From positions 62,382,134 to 62,446,133 of the forward strand of contig NC_064435.1 in NCBI RefSeq assembly GCF_023343835.1: DNA of 64,000 nt. Reading direction: 5' to 3'. The position numbers and the translations under genes are program-made. The first letter of the stretch is position 1. Every line of letters begins with the position of its first letter. This DNA comes from Lagopus muta (taxonomy: Eukaryota; Chordata; Aves; Galliformes; Phasianidae). The notes below the pieces were generated by a model. That model saw only the letters and a list, made by a program, of their open reading frames with translations. It was not told where the DNA came from and searched no databases. This document shows positions 27,440-39,808 of this stretch, one piece after another.

Positions 27440-27977
27440 TCCCCCAAGTGAATAGTCTGGGAGTACACAAGAGTTTGGGAGTGGATACAACCAAGCAGAT
27501 GACCCAGAATGACTGGAGGCATCCTGTCTTGTTTGTAGGAGCCAAGGGGTCCTCTGATCAGAGCCCAGAAGTTATCTCATGTTGGATAAGGGCAGTTGTT
27601 CCAGAAGGCTCTAAAGGGACCCACCGCTGCAAAAGCCGAGAAAGTGAACAATACTGGCTGCACCTCTGTGAAAGCAGATTAAAGAAAGGGAAAACTGCTG
27701 CACAACAGCAGGTTGGGGAGTAGAGTGTGAAAAATGAGAGCAGCAGCCCTGCAGGCACCACGGTGAGTGCACAAGGACAGGAAATGCTCCAGGCATGCAA
27801 CAGCAGCTCCCTGCAGCCCAAGAGAGGCCCGCGGAGGAGCAGGCCATCCTCCTGTAGCTGATCTCCCCATGCAAACATGGAGGAGCCCTGTGGGCAGCAG
27901 CAAGGCCTCAAGAATCTGCAGCCCATGGATACCCCCTCCCCAAGAGGACGCCTGTAAGAGGCCATGCTAATATACAT
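27440..27977. repeat. GC-richer block, possible old dispersed repeat
   Basis: A compositional island against its AT-rich flanks, with recurring CTGCAGCCC, GGAGGAGC and CCAGAAGG-type phrases of the kind seen in dispersed avian repeats. I cannot assign it: a CR1 5' region or the interior of an LTR element are possibilities. Open frames on both strands (up to 139 codons on the minus) have no recognisable domain and look like a by-product of composition. Confidence 0.35.
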
Positions 27978-30900
27978 TGTTTTATTTCACCTAAATCAGG
28001 TAAACTTACATGTAGGCAGGTTAGAATACAAGGTTGGAACAAATCTTCATCTCAAAATGCTTTAAGAATCAGAAAGTGTTTGAAGAACTCTACAAGAGAT
28101 TTTATGCCTGAGCAAACATGGCTACATTGCATGAAGATCTCAGTAAGAGGTTTTAGTACAGATACAGCAATTAGAGAAATAAGTCAGACCTGTAAAAGGT
28201 TTTTTTGCAGGACGTGTCACCAGAGGCACACACTGAAAAGTGAATATAAAACAAAAGCATAAGCATATCAGAAAGATAAGGTACAAAGCAAGATTTTGTT
28301 AACAGTGAACATTAACAGCAACAATTAGTTTATAGCTGTACTGACAGAAATGAGTATGTAGACTCATTAACTAGTAGGAGAAGTAGCATCACAAGTCTGA
28401 AGAAACTACTCATTTTCTTTTTTGTAAAGATTCAAGCAAAGAAATGATGACCACATTCAACAAGACCGGCCTTAAGGAGACAGAAGCAAGCCAGAAAATC
28501 AAAAGATCAGATGGTAAGGTCTTTGTAAAGAAAACAGACAGGGTGAACATCCTTAGGCGATGCTCACTTGACCCTAGGAATCCACCAACATGATCTCCTA
28601 AGCATTAGCAATTATCCAAAGAACTCAAGGGACAGGAAAGGTCCTACAGGACCATTGTTCAAGCTTTCATTGAAGGCTACAATGTGTGGGCTCCAAGAGC
28701 TCCTACTTGAAAAACTGTGGATTTTTTATTTTTAGTCTAAGATGCTGCCTTTGGTACCATGTGAAGATATTTTATGTTTTAAGGAGTTACAAGAGAGAAA
28801 CAGCAGTCTGACAGGCTCTGGATCAGATTTGAGAAGCATCCTATAATTGCCTGCTCTGCTTGCAACTGCTGCCTCTCCCGTTTACTACTCTCAACAGGAA
28901 GACCACAAAATGCTATAAAATAAGTTTTATTTTATTTAGATAATAAAAAAAACATATGGTAGAATATAGCAACTTAATACATTCGCTGTTTTCATCTTAT
29001 GCTTGTTTTGCCTACTTTCACTTCCTTCTGTCAAACTTTATTTAGGGTGTTTTTGTGTGCGTATAGTCATGCCAAAGACTTACAGAGGGAGACTACTAAA
29101 TCTGATTGCCTTGATCAGAATCCAAGACACGACTACCCTTGAACTTGCAACATTCTCTGTATTTGCACGTAACCACAATTTACTTAGGTTATTTTTTCCA
29201 GGTAATTCTTAGTTACATAAAATGCACATTTTGACTGTTATATTTATATTTCCTGGTAACGTAATTTAAGACATATAAAGAATGAATACAATTTTCTTTC
29301 TGAGGTAGCTGAGACAGTTTATTTTTAAATGGAATTTGCAAGTACCTCTATTTGTACCTGGCACTGAATGATTTCCAAAAATTCCTTCATGGAACATCTA
29401 CAAATATTTCTCGTATGATGAACAAATTCAAACAAATAAAAACTTTTACTGAAAGCTTGCTACCTTCTAAATCCTCCTCTTTTTCTTAAATACTCACTAG
29501 CTATCACTTTCTTTCATTCACTTCTGCTTTCCCTAACCCAGTGAGTGCCACTGTCTCTAATTCTCCTTTGCTTCTGCTTTTATGTCACTTATCAGTGGCT
29601 TATGTCAGGATTTAAAGTGCTGTTAAGATGGAGCAGATGAGGTACAGATTTTATGATTTAAAATACTTTTGTCTTTGTTGCCATTGCAAAAAGCTAGACT
29701 GGTTATATGAAAGGCTTACAGATATATGCATCTTTTAGGATCAAAGACACACACGCACATTTTTCTTGGCATTTTGTATTCAAAAGTAATGAAGTTGGAC
29801 AGAAAATATTTCACAGGTGACCTACTGCCAAGAAGAATTTGAATTTTTTTTTGTCATTTTGATTTTACTAGGTCTCAAGATAAAAGAAAAGAACATTAAG
29901 AATAAGCCATTAAGTCACTTATCCAAACAGTCCTAAAGGAGCTTACTGCTAAAGTGAACTGCATTTCAGCATTTCCCTATCTGCTATAATGAATGATACA
30001 TGAAACACTTTCGATAGCACCGGAATGATGAGCTGACAATGGGACTTTCCTTGGCTTCATTAGCAAATGACCAAAGGAAAAAAAAAGTACTAGGAGTTTT
30101 GTTCCCCCAGACTTCGCCATAATTGCTAGTAATCACATACATACTTTTACTTGGATGAATCAAGGTTCTTTCCCCATTTCTTAATAATGAAGGAAGTACT
30201 GCATCGTGTTCACTTTGTAACCAACTTGAGACTTACAAACATGAAATTAAACTGATCTATTTCTGAGAATGTTTTACAGATCTTGTGATTCTGTGATATA
30301 ACAAAATCCCCACTTAGTGGATATTACTAAGGGAGACTACAGTATATAAGAGTAGAGAGGAATTTTTAGGAAATAGTTTAGAATATACTCTCATGATACT
30401 TTTGCTGCATGCACTCTAGATCCACCTCATAATTGATAATTTCTCAGAAAGGAAAGAAAAAGGTATTGGAATAATAAAACCTTATTTGGAAAATTAAGCC
30501 AGGATCCAAAGGAGTATGGCAGTTACAAAATTACAACATAAAGATCACATGCTCCAAGATCAGAAGTCAGCTGTAGTGTGAACATTCATATTTCCACACC
30601 CCATGACTACAAGTCATATGGTAATTCATAATTACCTTGACCATCCATGACCTTGGATGAAGGACAAGTAATACAGGACAGAATGTTTGACCTGTTCTTC
30701 CTCTTTGACTTGAATGGGTACAGCACAGCAGACCAACCAGATGCCCTGATTCACGTTTTATTTCCTTTCCCCCCCCATCATTTTTGTTCCAGTAATGATA
30801 TAGTAAGTCAGAGTTCATAAGAACTGCAAGTGTGTAATTGATTAACCAATGAAGAAAAAAACTACAGTGACTCTGAGAAATGAACTTTTTAAAATTCGAT

Positions 30901-31567
30901 AGATAATAAACAAATGCTACCAAAAGTGCTAAAAAAAACCTTTGTATATTGTTAGGAAGAGTTTCACTTGTCAGGAATTTAATTAAATTTAGCTCAGGGA
31001 TTATTCCCACCTCTAAACACACATCCCAATATTTTAAAAGAAAACAATCAAAGGAGGGAAAAAAAAACAAATATTTTTCATCTGAAGTTTTCAGCACTTT
31101 TCAGTCAACCAAGAACTCTGGGTAAAATCTTGTTTTAAGGAGTAACAGATCACAGACACAAATAACTACACAAACTGTTGTTCTATCTGACAATAACTGA
31201 AATTAAACAGTAAAAATAAATTAGTCACACCTTAAAGAATAAAGGGCATAAGGAAAAATTCATACCTTAAGAGATGTAAGGCCATGTTTTGGATGTATCA
31301 GTACCAAAGTTCTACACTGAAGTTACACTTCTGTCATTAGACAAAATTAGAAAAAGCTAACCATATTACAGTAAATTTATCACAAATGAGAAAATCTCTG
31401 CCAAACAAGGATGTTTCTCATCAGGTGAGACCTAACACCAAAGAAAATTATTATCCAGAATTGGAAGCAAATAAAAAAAAAAAAAAAAAAAAAACAAGTC
31501 TTACTATGCAAATATTTTTACAGGAGTAAAAATGACAGAGAGAGAACTGTTCTAGTTTAGAACTGCT
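27978..31567. other. Gene-free AT-rich DNA
   Basis: No gene or clear repeat apart from a run of 22 A at 31473-31494. The 176-codon minus frame at 30567-31097 has no known domain and is treated as chance. Confidence 0.5.
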
Positions 31568-31946
31568 CTAGTTTGAGGATCATGAAGTGCACTGCCAATC
31601 TTGGCTGGACTGTCCTACCACACCCACCATATAGACCAGATTTGGCTCCTTCCAGCTTCCATCTGTTCAGGCTGATGAAAGATGGACCACATGGGCAACA
31701 TTTTCCTAGCAACGATGCTGTCACAGCAGCTGTGAAACAGTGGGTCACCTCCATTGGTACAGATCTTCATTAGAGCGGCACGCAGGCTCTTGTTCATTGC
31801 TGGCAAAAATGCATAGCTAATTGTGGTGGCTATGTTGAAAAAGAGTGCTTTGTAGCTGAGAACTAGCTCTGTCAAATACTGTTGTTTTGCTCTTTGTATT
31901 GTAGTTGTCATGGCAGAAAGTAGGAGGCATTATTTTCAGAGTGACC
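31568..31946 (+). mobile_element. Mariner element, 3' part with transposase C-terminus (copy 2)
   Basis: The frame at 31573-31770 reads GWTVLPHPPYRPDLAP followed by SSFHLFRLMKDG, the region around the third catalytic Asp of mariner (D34D) transposases. That Asp is replaced by Ser here (PSSFHLF instead of PSDFHLF). The 3' terminal repeat is at 31917-31946. The 5' two-thirds is missing. It is the only copy in the window that keeps part of the catalytic core, and it must be inactive. Confidence 0.92.
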
Positions 31947-32929
31947 TATACACTTAAAGAAACCTTTCCAATTACTCTTACCATTAATAAGGACAGATGT
32001 TTCATCAACACTTTTCCCTACTGTCTTACGTTCCCTTAAAGTGTCCTAATCTAATGACTTTTGACCTATACTAATTGGAATAAATATCAATCATTCCATG
32101 ACTGTCCTTGAAGATGCTACTAGCCAACACATAATGAGATGCTGGAGCTACTTCATCAAAACCATAGAACATCTGAGAAAACACTGTAATCCAGACAGCC
32201 ACTTAAGATAGTAAGCAAAGCTTAGAAAAAGTACAAGTCCATTTATTATAGAATCTAGTATAATGTCAAGAACACCACAGAAGAAATATTGCCAAAAACA
32301 AAATTAGAGTGAATGGGGGACTTAATTTTAAACAGAAAGCAATCCTTTTTGGTTTTCAACCCCAAACTGTAATGCAGGTTTCACTATGTTGTTTTAACTG
32401 GGAAGGTAAGAGCAGGTAGGAGGAAATCCTTTAACTGCCTACCTCTTAATGCTCTATTTTTTTGAATTTCAGTTTGTCCAGCTTTTTATTAAGCACTGGC
32501 CAGACAATGACAACTCCTTGTAAGTGATAAACATCAGGATTAGATATTTGCCTTTCTTTAGCAAAAGTAGCGTTCGAGTCACCATCAGTCATACAACTAG
32601 AGTATTTTTTTGTGGGAAAAAAAGTTGAAGTCCTTCCTGTACCTTATTCAGAAGGTCTGGAATGTATTTCATTATGTTCAAAGGAACCAGCATCTCTTCG
32701 GTGTAATACATGCTACTACAGATTGAGCATGGACTACTGCAATCATCCAATCATCTTTATAAAAGTTCATAGTGGTTTATAGGCACTGTCGTTGTTTCAA
32801 TTAATACACATTTTAGAAAATACCAACTCTAAAAATAGAATCAACAATGCTGTACAATCTATTGCAGTCCTTGGTAAATGATGCTCATGACTGAATCTGT
32901 CTGTCTTCATCTTCCTGCCACTACATCTT
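31947..32929. other. Intergenic DNA
   Basis: No gene or assignable repeat. Confidence 0.5.
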
Positions 32930-33200
32930 ACCTTTTTTTCAGCCAGACTAAAGAGCCCATTATCAGAGCTTTGTTCTTTACACATGTACTGGTAGACCCT
33001 GATCAACTCAGCCCTTAACCTCATTTATGAGGAAGTGCAAAGATGAAGCTTGTTAAATCTTTCAATATACAACACATTTTCTACTCTTGTAATTAGTGCC
33101 ATTGCTTTCTCTGAACTTTTCCTGATTTACCCACATTAATTAATGAACTACAGACCTCAAAACGGACATAGTATTCAAGTACAGATAAAGGCATGCCAAA
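32930..33200 (-). mobile_element. Probable ancient CR1/L3-type LINE fragment
   Basis: Heavily decayed text resembling the 3' coding part of old CR1/L3 elements on the minus strand (plus strand: GCCAGACTAAAGAGCCCA, later GAACTACAGACCTCAAAACGG, GACATAGTATTCAAGTAC). It lies in the same orientation as the reverse transcriptase remnant next to it. Confidence 0.4.
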
Positions 33201-33714
33201 TTAAGAAAGATATGCCTACTCAAAGAAGTTCTATTTATTCCACTAAACTTCACAAAAGCTGAGACAGAACTCACCTGCAAAGTCATATCTGATGATCACC
33301 ACATCCCCCAGAGAAATATAGTAGTCAGCGTTTCCTATTACCTGAGGTCATATCAACGCTGATATTTATCTAGAATAAATATATAACTCAGATAGTTACA
33401 AGGATCCCTTCACAGAAATGCAACTTTTTCCACAAATATGTACTTCTATTTTATTTTTTCTTTTAGATTTTATCCTTTGCTCCAGTCTCTGCTTGCTTAA
33501 CAATCCTTCAACCATTCAATTCTCAAACCACCAGTAGCTATTACATTCATAGTATCAAAGGGGTGAGAAAGGACACCATCAGGAGTCTAAGAAATATACC
33601 TTCCCTTCCCTTCCACCTAGAAATTTGCTACTCTTATTAAAGAGTACAGTTGGTCGCTCACACAAGATTTCCACTTCTAAACCAAAATACCATGGAGTAC
33701 TATTAAATATAATC

Positions 33715-34000
33715 TTCACAGGAATCAGAGTATTTCATTAACACTTTCAGCTTTTTCAACCGCTACTAGTAATTTCATCAAAAATACATCAAGCTAGTTT
33801 GAAGTGGCCTGGTTTTTCTGTAACTTGTGTTGATTGGCAGTAATTACATAACATTTCTTTAATTCATTATTAATTAAGTCCCTTATTATTTTGCCCAGAA
33901 GTGATGTCAAACTGACAGACGTGTAATTATCCAGGTCATGCCTTTTACCCTCTATGAATGCTGGCACATTAGCCATTTTTCATTCTCTTCCTCACAAAGC
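33715..34000 (-). mobile_element. Ancient CR1/L3-type LINE, reverse transcriptase remnant
   Basis: The minus-strand frame at 33976-33794 reads ANVPAFIEGKRHDLDNY, then TSVSLTSLLGKIIRDLI, then ANQHKLQKNQATSN. This aligns by eye with the LINE reverse transcriptase segment ending IFKKG-NYRPVSLTS-GKI and the following QHGF-KG-SC-TN block. After one stop the similarity continues weakly towards 33715. Much more decayed than the CR1 copies elsewhere, so a far older insertion. Confidence 0.75.
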
Positions 34001-34574
34001 TAATCAAAATACAATTTTAATGATCTAGGAAGCTCATTGGACAGCTCCATGAAAACTATCTGGGCACACGAACTTAAAAACATCTAAATTTAGCAGCTAT
34101 TAATTACCTGTAGCGATGTAATCGTTTTGTTGACTTCCTGTTACATAGTTACATAATAAACAGATACATTTTTTAATCTTTGTATCTTTTAACATTACTC
34201 AATTTTATCATATCCTTCTCAGGTTAGATCAACACATCTGTTAAGACTCTGTTTCTAAAATAATTATGTGCTTCCTATTAGCCTTGATTACACCCACTAT
34301 TGGTCTTGTTTCACCTTTGTTTTCTTCCTTTTCTTTCAGCTCTTCACGATACACCTGCTTAGATTTATAGCCCTTCTAGCTATCCTCTGAATACGGGATT
34401 AGTTTCTAACAGTAGGACTCCCTCAGTGTGACTCTAGGCCACGTTTCCTTTAAGAACTCCCAATATATAGATTTTTTTAATCAACTTCTTTATTAAATCT
34501 GACCAGGAACTCTCAGAACCAGTTCATCATTTGTACAAACATCCATGGTACAACTTTTAAAATATCCGATCTAC

Positions 34575-34730
34575 TTTTGCCAACCATTTAGGATTTTGTA
34601 GACCTCTATCATAACCCTAAACATGCTAAAAAACATTCCAGGCTACTTAGTCCATCCTTCTTCATACGCAAACCTTTCATGTCTTTGTCTCATTTGCCCT
34701 TCCCTAAAATTTCTCCTATTATAATACTTT
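34575..34730 (-). mobile_element. Probable ancient CR1/L3-type LINE fragment
   Basis: The plus strand shows TTTTGTAGACCTCTATCATA and CAGGCTACTTAGTCCATCC, echoing the TAGATCTCTATCATATCC / CAGGCTAAACAGCCC text of L3/CR1 3' coding ends on the minus strand. Its order relative to the neighbouring remnants is scrambled, so it may be a separate insertion. Confidence 0.4.
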
Positions 34731-35689
34731 AAAAATATATATTATTTTTAATAGGAGGATCACAACTATATAGAAAAATACAAAGCATGGTTTTAAACTA
34801 AAAGTTTACCTAATTTGAACTCCCACCCTTGAGTCTCAGAATCTGTTACTGAATCTGAAAATACCAGATTTCACCATGTTCAAGTTATAGGTACCAATTT
34901 GAAGTATTCTATACCTTCAGAGACACAGCTGTGTATCTATGTAGAAGAAACAAGAATCCTAATAAGCTCAAGGAAGTTTATAAATCAATCAATATATTAA
35001 TAATACTATAGGTAAGAATATTCTACGTGTAGACAGGCAATAGCATCTTTCCTGATCTTCAAGCTAGTGCTTCCAGCTCGCCTTTATTACACAGAGAGAA
35101 TGGCATTCAATTATCTTGATAATTAAAATTCAAAGCAACTCCCTTATTTGAGGTTCTGCTAATACTCCTCTTTGATACTCCGACCTGTTTACAAATGCAT
35201 TTTTCACATCCAAAACATTTCAGATTTCCTTTCAGCAGTTGATGCATGAGAACCAGGTTTCATAATGTCTAAAGCTGAAAAACTCCAAAGAGGGCCGCAC
35301 AGTGCAAAGATTGAGGTACTTCCCAAAGTCTAATTAGGTACTAAATCACAGTTCCACCTCGAGCAGCAGAAGATGCATCTTATTGAAGGGAAGAAAAAAA
35401 GATTACAAGTCCTTCCTGGAAGGAAAAAAATGCTTTACTTCCAAGTTTTCTTTGAAAGAGACTCTTTCTTACACATCAAAGTTCAGAAGAACATATATGG
35501 TCATTAAAATTACGTAAATTTTATTCTTACGTTCTTAGCTACATCTTCTGAAAGAAGCTATTTTGTCCCAAGCAAACGTACTTACACAGGCCTCTACGTT
35601 ATTTTCTCCCCTCTTCTCCAATAGAGAAAATAAATTTCAAAAGACAGTGACTAATGCTTAGATAAAGTTAGCACAAATGAAAAATACTT

Positions 35690-37720
35690 GATGTTAAGAT
35701 AAAAACACTATGTGAAGGTTAATAAAGATTATGCAGTATTTTGCCAAGTTGCAATGCCATGAGGTCTCAAATTTTCTATTAGATTTTTCATCTAAATGTG
35801 TAATTATTACAAGAATAGAGATTTCATTCTGATCATTAACCACTGTAGTGAACACAGTTTTAGATTTCTTGATCCAGACAAGCTTAAAAGGAAATCTAGA
35901 CAAACAACTGCTTCCTTAGATCATTTCAATGTATGCTTTAAACCTACTGATAGTTTCAAGAACATGCATTAATACTAGTATCCAATTGCCAGTGGCAATA
36001 AAAACATAGGCACAGCAAGATGATAGGATTTCCTAAAGCAAGGTGTAGTATCAGCAGGATAAGTACAGTTAAACATATTCTCAAAGAATTTTCATGATGC
36101 TAAGGCATTGGGGAAAGTTTATAAGCAATGTTCCCAGAGTTCCATCACAGTTTCCATTCTGCAGAAATTGCATTTTTGGTTCCTCTTACATAATCTGTTC
36201 TTTCACATGACAGCGTTTGGTTTGTCATCTCAATTTTTGACACCGGAATGCTAAGTATTTCAGATGGCAAAACAAGTATCAAGTCATTGGATGGCAGTGC
36301 AGACCTGGAGTAATCAAGAATGACTGCAGAACTTTTAGGTGCAGAAAAATAAAGTTCCTGTTACTGTCAGTTAAGTGCACCATATCTGAGCTCCATGAGC
36401 TGTTCTCAGCATGGCAAAAAACAGTCAGCACGTTCAACTTGCAACTTCACGCTGCAATCACTCAATAGAAAATTTGGAGACTTGTGATCTAGAAAGCCTG
36501 GAACAAAAGTTGCCACTACTTGGATGTGCATGTTCTTCCATGCATCTTGTTGCACCAGCTGCTAAATGCTGAACAACGCTTGACAAAAAGAAAAGTGTAT
36601 GTGAAAGTATCATCATCCAAATCAATGACATTTACAGCAAGGATACATATTATAGTTTTGATTGTACTTTTCTTGTTGTGATATATTGCTTCTGATGAAA
36701 CTGCTATTCTTCCCTAATTACACAAGTTCTGGTGGGTGTCTGACAAGGCATAATAATTTACACCATAATATTCATGACAAGTTGAATACAAGGTCATTTC
36801 TACCCCAATCAATCCATTCCACTAGCAAGGCTGAATTGACAGATGCAATTTTCAACAATCCTTGGCTTCAGGTTTAGAGAACACACTCAGAGGCCACCAC
36901 AAAAATTTAATTACTCTTAAAGCTTTGCAGATCAATAGCAAAGAACATACCAAAGAATCCCAACAATGCAGCTATTACAGAACTAAACATTTCTACTGCT
37001 ATTACTGTATGCTGTATTTTATTTAATATTTGCACAGGAGTTGTAGGGGTGCTGTCTGCTAATTTTGAGAAGCATGTTACAAGAGCAAACTCCAGAGTAC
37101 AGTCAGATGCTCTATGATTCAAAGAAACTTTAAAAAGATGCACTTGCACATTAAAGTCAGATAAAATAGTGCTTTATACTTTTTACAGACTAACTAGACT
37201 CAGTCTATAAACCAATTTTTAGTTGCTTTTTTAATTAGAGGATGGAAATACTCCCTGTTTTCATAGTATCTGAGCATACGTTATGGTTTGTACTATGGTA
37301 ACTGGAACAAGAGTCTATACTTCCAACCTTGGAAGAAGTTATCTATGAAAAATAGAACAGTGACCAAGAATTCAGGTCTGTATGTTTTACTCCATACTGC
37401 CTTCTAATCAGAATTTTTGTCTAAGAAGCATAATTCTGCTTTAATAATTCAGTGTTTTAGTCTACAGTCATAAATCCATTTCCACACACATTCACTTATA
37501 GCAACAATAATTTCTGGTTTCCCTCACTTTTTCTTCATGCTGATTAAAGTTGTTTTTTTCAGATATGCAGATGGTAGGACCTGAAGTGCAAGAGACTTCA
37601 TAAAAATAGCCATGCACAACTAGATATGTAAACCTAGCCGCCAGGAAATATGTAGTGAAGTCTGGAGTTTTCCTATGACAATTGTCAGTGCAAAGTACAG
37701 ACCTTCCCTGCTTCACCAGT
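35690..37720 (-). pseudogene. Unidentified protein-like stretch broken by stops
   Basis: Several minus-strand segments in changing frames read like parts of a protein but are separated by stops. In order: 37716-37492 (KTPDFTTYFLAARFTYLV), 37149-36907 (VQILNKIQHTVIAVEMF), about 36658-36518 (AVNVIDLDDDTFTYTFLFV), about 36520-36425 (LLSDCSVKLQVERADC), about 36350-36160 (DLILVLPSEILSIPVSKIEM) and 35903-35694 (NEISILVIITHLDEKSNRKF). Their shared strand and order over 2 kb suggest a decayed intronless copy or an old mobile element. I recognise no family. It could also be a string of chance frames. Confidence 0.2.
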
Positions 37721-38142
37721 GGAAATCAATAGCTCTACATGAAACAAGTACTTTAGGGAGAACAAGAACAGAATTCCATAGCTGAGACCGGTGGGAAGGG
37801 ATTTGTCAAAGAGTCCTCAGCAGATGCCGTGCCAACTTAAACATTGTTAATTTATTATGAACAACAGTGACCCAAGTAGATAAATTATTCATAAGAAAAA
37901 TCAAAGGCACAAAGAAGATGACCACAAACAACAACGTCTCTTTTTGCAGAGATGATAGCACATAAGTGAATTTCATCAGTCATGTACAGCAACATACTTA
38001 TAAATCATTACCTCTTTAGCCTACATCATTACAAAGAATGAAGGCCAGTCTGATGATCACTGAAATGAGCAGCAATGGAAGTGACAAAGAAGAAAAGTGG
38101 AAAGAAATAGACAGGAAGATTAAGCTCTCTGACATGGAAGTT

Positions 38143-38174
38143 TTTTGTTTTTTTTTTTTTTTTAAAAAAAAAAG
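38143..38174. repeat. T-run followed by A-run
   Basis: A long T tract with one G changes directly into eleven A, making an AT hairpin. Confidence 0.9.
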
Positions 38175-38596
38175 AGGTGCATATGCATCTAAGGAACTGC
38201 AGTGATAGCCTGTAAGTATAACTTCTACAGACAGAATAGTTTACACCTTCCCTTAAGACTGCAGTAGTTCAGCTTCATCTACAGATTGACACAAGTTAGT
38301 TTAGTAGCAATGATTTGATTTTATTCAACTTGACACCATTACCAATTTAGTTAAAGTAATATGAAGAGCAGCTTTAGTAGAATCTATCCCACTGAACTTC
38401 AACCAAGCAGCAACAACTGCCTGGGACCACTTCTCATTACTAGAGTTTAAAAAAAAAAGTCACCTGACAGCAAGAGATTAAAGCTCTCTCTGAAGCAGAA
38501 GCCGAAGTTCCCATCCTTCTCTGGGCACATATCTTATCTGAAAGTCATTCTGGAATGCTACAGAAATAAAATTAAGCAAGAAGGCAGCAGTGCAGA

Positions 38597-38965
38597 GCAA
38601 TGAAGTTAGCGAGGGATCTGGAGCACAAGCCTCGTGAGGAGCAGCTGAGGAAGCTGGGATTGTTTAGTCTGGAGGAGGTTCAGGGTTGACCTTATTGCTC
38701 TGTACAACTACCTGAAGGGAGGTTGTGGTAAGGTGGGAGCCAGCCTCTTCTGCACAACTAAAGATAATATTAGATGGAATGGCCCCAAGTTGCACTAGGG
38801 GAGATTCAGGTTGGATGTTAGGAAATTCTTCTTCTTTGAGTGGTCAGGCGCTGGAATAGGCTGCCCATGGAGGTGGTGAAATCACCATCCTGGAGGTGTT
38901 CAAGAAATGTTTAGATGTTGTATTGAGTGACATGGTTTAGTGGATTCTATTCCATGGTTCTAAGA
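38597..38965 (+). mobile_element. CR1 LINE, 5'-truncated 3' end
   Basis: Plus-strand CR1: GATCTGGAGCACAAGCC, AGCTGAGGAAGCTGGGATTG, GGCCCCAAGTTGCACTAGGGG, GGCTGCCCATGGAGGTGGTG and GAGGTGTTCAAGAAATG. The extreme 3' end is degenerate. It lies about 0.7 kb beyond the NDUFS6 3' end, in the antisense orientation. Confidence 0.94.
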
Positions 38966-39683
38966 TGATGTCCTTCAAACAGCCTAACACGGCCTCAGTG
39001 GCATTACACAGCCTGACAACTAAGAGCCCCCACCTAACAAAATATTGGAGAAAAAGATGGTATCTGAAATGGAGCAGTAACTCTACTTTATTGAATCTGA
39101 CGAGACCAATTCCTAAAGTGGCTTCAAATGTGTGAAATCCAAGCAAAATTAGTTATTTATATTCTAATCTTCTCATATGGAAGAGAAGTGCTTATATCCA
39201 CACCCTTCAACTCACACTTTTTATAAAACAAAGGAAGCACAGCTGCTTAATTCAAAGACCAGTCTTGCTTCTGAGATACACATCTGTAAATGTTACAGTG
39301 CTGAATATTCGATTTTTCTATTGCTTTTATTTTTGAACCTAGCTAGATTCAAAGCCATGAGCAAATTAACAGTGTCAAACAACACCAAAAAACAATATTC
39401 CAGGATAATCTACTGCCCAGTCATTTAAATCCAATTCAGTGTTCAAAAGAATACAAGTCCACTTGTCACAAACCATCTTTGCTGTAGTCTAATGCCACCT
39501 TCAAGTCCAAAAGAAGCCTGCCAAACAAGACACTTGTGCCATAAAAACAAAAATAAGTACCATACAGATAATATGCTTTTTAGGTCATCAATACTTGTAA
39601 AGGTAGGTTTTAAAGCTGTGCAGACTGGACTTTCCATAGTTAAGATAAACACAAATGTTCGTCTTGAGCTTTTAAGCATACTG
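38966..39683. other. Intergenic DNA just beyond the NDUFS6 polyadenylation site
   Basis: Unique-looking sequence; no gene or repeat recognised. Confidence 0.5.
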
Positions 39684-39689
39684 TTTATT
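39684..39689 (-). promoter_or_regulatory. NDUFS6: NDUFS6 polyadenylation signal (AATAAA)
   Basis: A canonical AATAAA on the minus strand lies 53 bases beyond the stop codon, giving a short 3' UTR of roughly 70-80 bases with cleavage expected near 39660-39675. It is the first such hexamer after the stop. Confidence 0.7.
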
Positions 39690-39742
39690 TATAGTTAAGC
39701 ATTAACATCTTAACAGATATGTGCAAGCATGCAGGTAATCAT

Positions 39743-39808
39743 TCAGTGATGTTTCTGTTTAAACTGAAGTCCACAGTAGCCACACGTTCCAGTCTTTGTG
39801 TCTTTGTC
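39743..39808 (-). CDS. NDUFS6: NDUFS6 coding exon 4 and stop
   Basis: Twenty-one codons plus TGA, starting [13 protein letters not shown] and ending KQKHH. It supplies the CxxC half of the zinc site (Cys116, Cys119). The acceptor on the minus strand is TTTTTGCAG. Confidence 0.96.
   Translation of the reverse strand, partial: DKDTKTGTCGYCGLQFKQKHH

Noticed and set aside
30567-31097. 176-codon minus frame with hydrophobic stretches
   Set aside because: No family resemblance and low-complexity, AT-driven Phe/Leu content; no exon signals support it.
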